A DNA stretch of 64,000 nt, taken from contig NZ_CP036262.1 in NCBI RefSeq assembly GCF_007741495.1, forward strand, positions 7,130,001-7,194,000, given 5' to 3'. Shown piece after piece: positions 53,723 through 61,028 of this stretch. Below the pieces are notes generated by a model. That model saw only the letters and a program-made list of their open reading frames with translations. It had not been told where the DNA came from and did not search any database. The DNA comes from Roseimaritima multifibrata. GTDB lineage: Bacteria; Planctomycetota; Planctomycetia; Pirellulales; Pirellulaceae. The position numbers and the translations under genes were made by a program. The stretch's first letter is position 1; every line of letters starts with the position of its first letter.

Positions 53723-54090
53723 TAGGATTCGCTGGGAAGGAAGAATTCGTCGTTGGGATCAAATTTCGGAGTGCAAAACAGGATGACTTCCATCTCGCCG
53801 ATCGCGCGATGATGCACGCCGGGGGGAATCAGCACCGCCATTCCGGGGTGCAAGGGATGGATTTGGCCATCCAATTCAATGGCTGCGTTCTCTTCGCACT
53901 TCACCACGACGTAGACCTCAGTCTGCTGTCGGTGGTAGTGCAGTTGGGCGTCTTTGCTGATTGAGGTGAGATGAACGGTTGCAGGGAAATCGCCACGGTC
54001 GGCAAAAGCCCGCCGCGCCTCACCGCAGGGGCACGGAATTCCAGGCAGGGCTTTTAGATCGACCAGCTCATAAGTGGAAGGGTTGGCCAT
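53722..54090 (-). CDS. Cupin-domain protein
   Basis: 122 residues, one cupin barrel. Motif 1 is HYHRQQTEVYVV (H-x-H plus E) and motif 2 is PPGVHHRA, giving metal-binding His residues. Small metal-binding enzymes and sensors use this fold; a substrate cannot be inferred. The CPCG pair near residue 20 could add a metal site. ATG at 54090. It is the first gene of the series; its stop overlaps the PQQ-propeller start by one base, implying coupled translation. Confidence 0.9.
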   Translation of the reverse strand: MANPSTYELVDLKALPGIPCPCGEARRAFADRGDFPATVHLTSISKDAQLHYHRQQTEVYVVVKCEENAAIELDGQIHPLHPGMAVLIPPGVHHRAIGEMEVILFCTPKFDPNDEFFLPSES

Positions 54091-54658
54091 AAACGGGTGG
54101 GTAGCTGATAATTTCTAGGGTTTACGTAAAGGCTCTGCTTTATTTTATACCGATTGTTTCGATCATGCCATGAGATACTTCAAAGAAGCCGTTTTATCAG
54201 GAAAAACAAGTCAAACCGGAGTAATAGAAACAGTTTACCAAGCGGCGCAAAATCGCCCGGAAAGCTAACCATGGAGCAACTTCGTTCCGATACCTTTTTC
54301 TGTCGCCCTGATGAAGCAGACGACTGACCTCTGTGTCAGTCATCTCCAAACAACTTGATTGGGGGGGCTTAAAGGAAGGGACCTCGCCATGGGATGGCGT
54401 TGTACCAACCAGTGATACTGCAGCAAATAACGAGTACCAATCTTTCGATCGCTCGAAAGGTTTCCGGTCCTTGTTAACAGAGCGAAGTCAGCGGGCCGGG
54501 TGTCCGCACCCGGCTGGTGAGTGTTAACGGACACAAGGAATCGATCGATGGCAACTTCGTCCACCGACTGACTCTTTAATCCAACCGGACATCGTTGTTT
54601 GCGAAGACACTGTATTGAACTGAAACAAATACGCTTCGGCGTTTAGGAGAAGATCTCC
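54091..54658. other. Intergenic region with one symmetric hairpin element
   Basis: No gene supportable. At 54473-54528 two GTTAAC sites flank a perfect 8-bp hairpin (GCCGGGTG and CACCCGGC, at 54495-54514). No T-run follows, so it is not a simple terminator. The promoters of the cupin and Cys-rich genes should lie in this gap. Confidence 0.5.
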
Positions 54659-55549
54659 ATGAAACGATCCATTCTTGTTGCTACCCTGGTTCTCGGCAGC
54701 TCAATCTGTTCGCAAAGCTTTGGGTTTGATTTACTAGACCGTATGCTCGGTCTTAAGGGTTGCGGAAGCAGCAGTGCTTGTTGCGAAGCCCCATGTTACG
54801 ACGGTTGCGAGCCTGCTTGCGGCCTGGAATCAGCTTGCAACGATTGTTGCGAGCCAGCTTGTGGTGCTGAGTCCAAATGCTTGGGCGATCGCCTGTTCGG
54901 CAAGAAAAGTTGCTGCGAGCCAGCTTGTGGACTTGAGTCCTCCTGCAGCAGCTGCAACAGCTGCGAGCCAGCATGTGGACTTGAATCCTCATGCAACAGC
55001 TGCAACAGCTGCGAACCAGCTTGTGGTGCTGAAATCGCTTGCGAACCTACTTGCTGCGACAGCGGATGCTGCTCGGGCAAACGTGGTTTGCTAGACAAAT
55101 TGGTTGGCAAACTACGTAACCACCATTGCGGTTGCGACAGCATCTGCGACAGCGGATGCGGATCGCACTCAGCATGCGGATGTGGCGAACCAGCTTGTGG
55201 CTGCGAATCGACTTTCGGTTGCAACAGCTGCGAACCAGCTTGCGGTGCTGAAATCGCTTGCGGACCTACTTGCTGCGACAGCCCTTGTGGCACCAAAAAA
55301 TGTGGATTGTTGAGCAAACTGTTCGGCAACCTGAAGCACAAAAGCAGCTGCTGCGATAGCGGATGCGACAGCGGATGCGGATGTGGATCCACCTACGCCG
55401 CTCCTCTAGCACCAGCTGCTGCACCTGCTCCGGCTCCTGTCACTGAAGAAGCAGCTCCTGCTCCTCCAGCACCAGTTGTCGATCCAAGTGCAAGCAACTT
55501 GCACAGCAAGCGTCGCGTCATTCAGGCCAGTGCCCTCTACGTTCGCTGA
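54659..55549 (+). CDS. Secreted cysteine-rich CEPACG-repeat protein
   Basis: 296 residues. Signal peptide (ILVATLVLGSSICSQSFG). The mature part contains about 48 Cys in about 220 residues, arranged as six CEPACG motifs, mostly followed by LESxC or AEIAC, and one GEPACG, together with DSGC and CxCG patterns. Three short helical modules repeat within it: LLDRMLGLKGCG, LLDKLVGKLRNHHC, and LLSKLFGNLKHKSSC. The tail is Ala/Pro-rich and ends in SKRRVIQASALYVR. Many disulfides are likely, so an external structural layer or cell wall role is plausible, as planctomycete cell envelopes are protein-rich. No catalytic motif. A strong terminator follows. Confidence 0.85.
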   Translation: MKRSILVATLVLGSSICSQSFGFDLLDRMLGLKGCGSSSACCEAPCYDGCEPACGLESACNDCCEPACGAESKCLGDRLFGKKSCCEPACGLESSCSSCNSCEPACGLESSCNSCNSCEPACGAEIACEPTCCDSGCCSGKRGLLDKLVGKLRNHHCGCDSICDSGCGSHSACGCGEPACGCESTFGCNSCEPACGAEIACGPTCCDSPCGTKKCGLLSKLFGNLKHKSSCCDSGCDSGCGCGSTYAAPLAPAAAPAPAPVTEEAAPAPPAPVVDPSASNLHSKRRVIQASALYVR

Positions 55550-55593
55550 ATAAGCGAATGAGGATTCTGAATCCTTCAGACGTGACCTAAACA

Positions 55594-55636
55594 AGAACGG
55601 TCTGATCAGTGCAAACTGATCGGACCGTTTTTTTTT
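55594..55636 (+). terminator. Strong rho-independent terminator after the Cys-rich gene
   Basis: AACGGTCTGATCAG pairs with CTGATCGGACCGTT (14 bp with one wobble), a 6-base loop, then T9. It closes a single-gene unit. Confidence 0.92.
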
Positions 55637-55902
55637 GGTTGGATGGTTTTGCCGATCAATGCAAACCTTCTCCCTCCGGTGGTGATGACGGACCTAATAT
55701 CCGCCCTCTTCGCCCCCAACCTCCCTCCCAATCCCTACATTCCGCACAACAGCCCTCTCCTTCCACCCGGGGGGACTATTTCAACGATTGGATCGCTCCC
55801 CGCTTTTCTGGCGCTACTAAGTAACCGTTGGTGGCTTACTGCAGATCTCGCAGCAAGCCAACCCTTACGGGCCTCTACTTAAAAGCGCTGGGAGCGATTC
55901 TT

Positions 55903-57711
55903 GTGAGCCAACCTTCGACCCCCCCTCCGTCGGATTCCACCAACCCAGCCTCCAATGTCCCGCCGACGGACCTCCAGGATTGCCCAGTAATCCTCAGGCT
56001 TTTAGAAACGATGGATCAATTGGATCCTGAACGTTTGGGGGCGCTTTGGGATGCACAGAACGAAGACGAGGAAACGGTCGAACAATCGGTCATTCGGTTC
56101 GGTCTGGCGGATGAAAGCCAAATTGCCACGGCCTATGCGAAGCATTATCTGTTACCTCTGTTTGACCCGCCGGCCGACCAACCCTCGCCGGTTGATCCAG
56201 CGGTCGCCCAGCGGCTGCCGGCTCAGCTCTGCCTGAATCACCTGATCGCCCCGCTAACCGATGACGGCCACACGCTAGAGGTAGCGATCGCCTCCCCCGA
56301 TGCACTCCGGCTAGCCGACGAAATTCAGTACCTTTCCGGGCGGCGCATGCGGGCCATGTTTACCCCTCTGTCTGCGATTGAGCGTCTGCTTGGGGACATG
56401 TACGAAGAAAGCCAGTGGTCACCGGACGACTATTGTTTTCAGCGTCATCATGAACCGACATCGCTCGAATCGAGCAGCACCTCTGCAAACGCCGAAGAAG
56501 ACGATTCGGAATTCCATGAATTCGAATCCCTCAGCGAAGAGGCTTTTGTCAACGCTCAAACGGTTGATGAACAGACGCAAGCCTATATCCATAGCCTGAT
56601 CGAGCAGGCGATCCTTGCCAAAGCAACAGCGATTCACCTGGAACCTTTTGAAGAGTGCTGCCGGGTGCGAATCCGCGTCGCGGGGAACTTTGAAGAACGG
56701 CCAGCGCCAGCGCCGTCGATTCAGGAGTCGGTGTTCGATCGACTGAAATCGCTAGCTAAAATGGATATCGATCAACGACATGTGCCCCAAGACGGAACCA
56801 TCACGGTTCGCGCTGGAGAACGAAAAATCCAAATTCGAATGCATACCTGCCCGACGCTGACCAGCGAAAAAATCGTGCTTCAATTGCAATCGAAAACACC
56901 GATCCCGACCAGCCTAAGAGCCCTCGGGTTGGAGGAACGTCAGTTCAAGGATTTGAAAGCTGCGATTGAAAATCCCAGCGGAGTCGTTCTGGTCACGGGA
57001 TCACAGGCAAGCGGCAAATCAAACACGCTATACGCTTGCCTCCAGCATCTAAATGATCTGGAAAACAACATCTACACCATCGAAGATTCGATTGCACAAC
57101 CATGTGGCGGAATCAACCAAATTCAGACTCGCCCCGAGGTTGGACTGACGATCCCCAACGCATTGCAATCGGTGCTTTTCCAAGATCCGGACGTGATCAT
57201 GATCGAGGAAATTCGGGATGCGGAAACCGCTGACCGAACCCTCCGCGCCGCGTTGGGAAATCACTTAATGCTATCAGCGCTACCAACCCCCGATGCGCTC
57301 TCCGCGATCGCTCGCTTGCAAGAATTGGATGTTGCTCCATACCTAATTGCCAGTTCCTTAAAACTGCTGATTTCCCAACGGCGACTGCGAACCCTCTGCG
57401 AAGAATGCTGCCAACCTTACCAGCTGAATCGCGAAGAATATGTCCGTTTTGGAATCCAACCTGGCACCGTTCTGAAACGGCCTGCAGGATGTGAACATTG
57501 TCAGCAAACGGGCTACAACGGCTACCTGCCGATGACCGAAGTGATTCCGGTCACAAATCCGCTACGCCGACTGATCCGCCGCGGTGCATCGCTTCAGCAA
57601 TTGCGGCGAGCGGTCAAAGCAAATGGCACTCAATTGTTCGACCAAATCAGTTTGCAACAGGTCGCTGCGGGAGTCACCAGCCTTCAAGAAGCCCTGCTCC
57701 GGCCGATCTAA
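55903..57711 (+). CDS. Divergent type II/IV secretion ATPase (PilB/GspE family)
   Basis: 602 residues from a GTG at 55903, with GGAG 8 bases upstream; earlier starts in the frame have no RBS. The N-terminal domain resembles the GspE/PilB N-domain (about 35-190). The ATPase core retains GSQASGKSNTLY as a degenerate P-loop (Gly 366 to Ser 373; GPTGSGKTTTLY in typical members), DPDVIMIEEIRD as Walker B, and the tetracysteine zinc site (CEECCQ and CEHCQQTGYNG). The His box usually HTNDA is PTPDA, and the Asp box is EDSIAQ. It may have weak or no ATPase activity, or use a relative as partner. No other pilus or T2SS genes adjoin it. Confidence 0.85.
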   Translation: MSQPSTPPPSDSTNPASNVPPTDLQDCPVILRLLETMDQLDPERLGALWDAQNEDEETVEQSVIRFGLADESQIATAYAKHYLLPLFDPPADQPSPVDPAVAQRLPAQLCLNHLIAPLTDDGHTLEVAIASPDALRLADEIQYLSGRRMRAMFTPLSAIERLLGDMYEESQWSPDDYCFQRHHEPTSLESSSTSANAEEDDSEFHEFESLSEEAFVNAQTVDEQTQAYIHSLIEQAILAKATAIHLEPFEECCRVRIRVAGNFEERPAPAPSIQESVFDRLKSLAKMDIDQRHVPQDGTITVRAGERKIQIRMHTCPTLTSEKIVLQLQSKTPIPTSLRALGLEERQFKDLKAAIENPSGVVLVTGSQASGKSNTLYACLQHLNDLENNIYTIEDSIAQPCGGINQIQTRPEVGLTIPNALQSVLFQDPDVIMIEEIRDAETADRTLRAALGNHLMLSALPTPDALSAIARLQELDVAPYLIASSLKLLISQRRLRTLCEECCQPYQLNREEYVRFGIQPGTVLKRPAGCEHCQQTGYNGYLPMTEVIPVTNPLRRLIRRGASLQQLRRAVKANGTQLFDQISLQQVAAGVTSLQEALLRPI

Positions 57712-57732
57712 AGAGGCGTTAGCCCTGGGGTG

Positions 57733-58464
57733 CTACTTAGCCGTCGCCGCAGCATATTCCTGCGGATCATGTTCGGCTTCTAATTGAGCCAAATCACTCT
57801 GAATCCGCATGCAAAAATCCTCCAAACTCTCTTCGGGCTTGATCCGGAGTGGAGGCCCAAAGTAGGCATCAATCTTGGCCAGCGGTTTGGGAATCTGCAA
57901 GCGATCCCATGCCCGCGTGAGGATCCACCGGCGACTGGGGACCGGTGCAATGGTGATCACCGCCGCGTCAGCTTGGCGAGCCAACATCGCAATCCCTTTG
58001 TGAACGCGTCCGCGTGGACCGCGTGGACCATCGACCGCCAAATAAGCCGGTTTTCCACCAACGACGTGATCGATCATCGCTTGCAGCGCGGCGCGGCCTC
58101 CTTTGTCTTGACCCTGCCGGCGACTGGATCCTCGAATCGGCACACAGCCGCGCACTCGCAGGGCTGGAACAATCATTTGCCCATCGTTGGATCGCGAAAC
58201 CATGGCCCCCGTACCCGGCTCGCTATCCATGATTGCCGAAACCTGATGAGCATGCAGAACCGCATAGATATACCGCTCCTCGTTCGCTTTCAGCGATTGG
58301 CGAGGATCATCATGCAAACGGATCCTGCAAGTAAATCGTAAGCAAAGAATCGCAAAGGCAACGGACCAACTGATAAACCAAGTTGAAAATGACTTGAAGA
58401 TTGGAGGCCCCTCGTTCGGCGTTGAGACAAACAAATGGAGAATAACAAGGTACGAATCCGCCAA
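57733..58464 (-). CDS. DUF374 lysophospholipid acyltransferase-family protein
   Basis: 243 residues. DUF374/LPLAT-like: VLHAHQVSAI aligns to the catalytic His region (H-x4-D type), VSRSNDGQMI follows, then RGSSRRQGQDKGGRAAL and DGPRGPRGRVHKGIAMLA, typical of this group, which is often linked to lipid A-type acyltransferases. An N-terminal membrane segment is visible at about 25-45. Start TTG at 58464 in the longest frame; no in-frame ATG precedes the conserved region. The substrate is unknown. It converges on the PilB-like gene with 21 bases between. Confidence 0.82.
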   Translation of the reverse strand: MADSYLVILHLFVSTPNEGPPIFKSFSTWFISWSVAFAILCLRFTCRIRLHDDPRQSLKANEERYIYAVLHAHQVSAIMDSEPGTGAMVSRSNDGQMIVPALRVRGCVPIRGSSRRQGQDKGGRAALQAMIDHVVGGKPAYLAVDGPRGPRGRVHKGIAMLARQADAAVITIAPVPSRRWILTRAWDRLQIPKPLAKIDAYFGPPLRIKPEESLEDFCMRIQSDLAQLEAEHDPQEYAAATAK

Positions 58465-58855
58465 AGGTAGCGGATATCGTTTGGATCCGGAACCTACTCA
58501 GCTGCACTCAAACGTGCGATTCAGACGCGCCGTGAAACCGTCTTCGATAATGAATGGCGACATTCTCCCCGGGAACCTGCCGTTTAAGCAATCCGGATGA
58601 TCCTTGCGCTGTGAGCGAAGCATCGACATCACCTGTCTCTTAAACACGGCCGTTTGCGGAGACTCCCGACGAGATTTAGGACGCGGAAAACCAGGGGGCA
58701 ATAGGTACCCCTGCCTTGATTCCTATTTTCGTTAAATCTTACGCCTTCATCTGGCGATGAATAACCATACCAAGATGCGTTATTGGCGCATCCCACATAT
58801 TTACACAGGCCGACGGACTTCCGGAGGCCACTGCCGTGCAGCCAAGGGGGGCCAA
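58465..58855. other. Intergenic region before the lipoprotein/Wza pair
   Basis: About 390 bases with no gene that I can support and no clear repeat. Two divergent genes leave from it, so promoters are expected. Confidence 0.4.
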
Positions 58856-59563
58856 ATGGCGGACCAGAAACAGCTTCGTGCTAAAACGACTCGATCCCGA
58901 TACGGACGTCGGTCGCTATCCGCTTTGGTGGCTAGCCTGATTACCGGCGGGGTTTTATTAACCAGTTCCACCGGCTGCACTGCCTTTAGTGCTGCCAGTC
59001 AGAAACTGAAACGGAATGATTGCATTGATGATTTTGTCATCGGATATCGCAATCAAGCGTTGGCTGCCAAGGCTTGGCATGCTCAGAAACATTGCTTCGC
59101 CAATCAACCGCACACGCGTCACTTCGAAGCCGGATTTCGATCTGGATATGAAGATGTCGCCAGTGGTTCCGATGGCTGCACACCCTCGATCGCTCCACAG
59201 GAGTATTGGGGCTGGCGTTATCAGTCACCTGAAGGGCAAGCCAAAGTGGCCGCCTGGTTTGCGGGCTATCCGCTGGGTGCCAAAGCAGCCGAACAAGATG
59301 GCTTAGCCCACTGGTCTGAGATTCCAACGATGTTCTCCAAGCCTGCAGAGCAACCAACCGAACCGCCGGTTGAAGCTCCCGAGCCGGAACTACCTCAGCC
59401 GCCGCCTCAAGGGGTGCCCGTCATGATCCAACAAACGACTTTTGACATGGCTCCGACTCCTGCAGTCCCTTACCAACCGGCAACGACGCGAAGTCTCGCC
59501 GCACCGCCGGCGGGTTCAGGCAACGTACCGTTCCCTTCGTACCCGTTCAACGCATCTAAATAG
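58856..59563 (+). CDS. Lipoprotein upstream of the Wza-like gene
   Basis: 235 residues from the ATG at 58856, with an AAGGGGG purine tract about 8 bases upstream; a longer frame to 58757 lacks support. After a basic N-terminus the lipoprotein signal ends LTSSTGC. The mature part has conserved aromatic and Gly blocks (FVIGYRNQALAAKAWHAQKH, HFEAGFRSGYEDVASG, EYWGWRYQSPEGQ, AAWFAGYPLGAKAA) and a long Pro-rich tail. I recognise it as a type common in planctomycetes next to polysaccharide export genes, but no function is established. The Wza-like gene starts 84 bases on. Confidence 0.75.
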   Translation: MADQKQLRAKTTRSRYGRRSLSALVASLITGGVLLTSSTGCTAFSAASQKLKRNDCIDDFVIGYRNQALAAKAWHAQKHCFANQPHTRHFEAGFRSGYEDVASGSDGCTPSIAPQEYWGWRYQSPEGQAKVAAWFAGYPLGAKAAEQDGLAHWSEIPTMFSKPAEQPTEPPVEAPEPELPQPPPQGVPVMIQQTTFDMAPTPAVPYQPATTRSLAAPPAGSGNVPFPSYPFNASK

Positions 59564-59647
59564 GCTGCCACTACATAACGGAAACTCCGTTCCCTGTGGT
59601 CGTCTTACTGCACTCCGATTTGCCTGTTTACCTGTGAGTATATTGCG

Positions 59648-61024
59648 ATGAGAATCTATCGCTCTCGATTTCGATCCATCACGCCCACCAAGGCGTCCTC
59701 GGGACCGTCCGGATGCGGACGCTGGTTGGCTCCATTGCAATTGGCGTCAGCCATGCTGCTATTGGTCTCGACCGGCTGTACGGCGCTGACCAATCCAATT
59801 CACGGGGTACCCGCAAATCGATTGCCATCGCAGCTATTTGCCAAACCAAAAAACAACTTGGTTCCCATTGATATTTCCCTGTTAACGTTGGAGCCGCCAC
59901 GCAGCTACCAACTGGATTCGGGCGATATCCTGGGGATCTATGTTGAAGGCGTTATGCCGTTTGTTCCTTTGGACAAACCACCTGAGCCTCCTCCGGTGAA
60001 CTTCCCAGATGCGAGCAGCCTACTGCCTCCTTCGATTGGGTATCCGATCCCGGTTGCTGAGGACGGGACCCTCTCCTTACCGCTGCTCTCGCCGCTGAAC
60101 GTTCGCGGTTTGACACTGGACCAAGTTCGCGAAGCGATTCGACAGGCTTACATCGAACGGGAGATCATGCCCGCGGATAAGGCTCGACCTGTCGTAACAC
60201 TGATCCAAGAGCGGACCTACAACGTAATCGTCGTCCGTCAGGACAATGTATCGAGCAATCTAAACGGGGAGATCCGAGGGAGCAGCGATGAAAGCTCCAG
60301 CGGCAAACTGGTGAAACTTCCCGCTTATCAAAACGATATCCTGCACGCCCTTGTGCAAACCGGTGGACTACCAGGATTGAAAGCGAAGAACGAAGTCCAA
60401 GTACTTCGCTCCAGCAAAGCCGATAAGATTAAACGGGCTCAGTTTGTTAGCGAATTCTATCGCCATCAAGCGGCCGCACAGTGTGACCCTTGTGCTTGCC
60501 CACCTGAATTGCCCGCCGACCCTTCGATCCTTCGCATCCCGCTGCGATTACCACCCGGCGTGGTTCCCAGCTTAAGCAATGATGATATCCGGCTAGAAGA
60601 TGGCGACATCGTCTACATCGAATCTCGCGAGACCGAAGTCTTCTATACCGGTGGCTTGCTGCCTGGTGGCGAACACATGCTCCCTCGTGACTACGACTTG
60701 GATGTCCTCGGAGCGATCGCGATCACCGGCGGAAACATTGGTGGCACCAGCGGCAATGGCGGTGGCGGTGGCGGGATGAGGGGCGGTATCGGAGGCTTTG
60801 GTGGAGTCCCACCGGGGCAACTTTATATCCTCCGCGAAACCGAATGTGACGGACAAGTGATCATCGAAGTCGACCTGAACAAAGCGATCATGAATCCTCG
60901 CAGCCGACCATTGATCCAGGCCGGCGACGTCCTGATCCTTCAATACAAGTGTGAAGAAGAGATCGTGAACTTCGGTCTTGGAACCTTCTTCACCTATGGT
61001 ATCCAAGAAATGCTCCGTAACTAA
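59648..61024 (+). CDS. Polysaccharide biosynthesis/export protein (Wza-like)
   Basis: 458 residues. An outer-membrane-type lipoprotein with signal ending VSTGC (near residue 39). The export domain is seen at YQLDSGDILGIYVEG, PIPVAEDGTLSLPLL and VRGLTLDQVREAI, followed by an SLBB-like region and GDIVYIESRETEVFYTGGLLPGG with a Gly-rich insertion (about 365-385). C-terminal RPLIQAGDVLIL. It would form the envelope channel for capsule or exopolysaccharide. Only five bases separate its stop from that of the convergent Hsp70 gene. ugd at 44218 could supply a precursor sugar; the O-antigen ligase-like gene at 15377 may belong to the same kind of pathway, but they are not clustered. Confidence 0.88.
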   Translation: MRIYRSRFRSITPTKASSGPSGCGRWLAPLQLASAMLLLVSTGCTALTNPIHGVPANRLPSQLFAKPKNNLVPIDISLLTLEPPRSYQLDSGDILGIYVEGVMPFVPLDKPPEPPPVNFPDASSLLPPSIGYPIPVAEDGTLSLPLLSPLNVRGLTLDQVREAIRQAYIEREIMPADKARPVVTLIQERTYNVIVVRQDNVSSNLNGEIRGSSDESSSGKLVKLPAYQNDILHALVQTGGLPGLKAKNEVQVLRSSKADKIKRAQFVSEFYRHQAAAQCDPCACPPELPADPSILRIPLRLPPGVVPSLSNDDIRLEDGDIVYIESRETEVFYTGGLLPGGEHMLPRDYDLDVLGAIAITGGNIGGTSGNGGGGGGMRGGIGGFGGVPPGQLYILRETECDGQVIIEVDLNKAIMNPRSRPLIQAGDVLILQYKCEEEIVNFGLGTFFTYGIQEMLRN

Positions 61025-61028
61025 CGGA

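Noticed and set aside
52928-53725. A 265-residue plus-strand frame opposite the second propeller gene
   Set aside because: Antisense shadow of a well-supported gene with a signal peptide and propeller motifs.
54473-54528. Hairpin with flanking GTTAAC as a terminator
   Set aside because: No T-run on either strand, so it is left as a hairpin element of unknown role.
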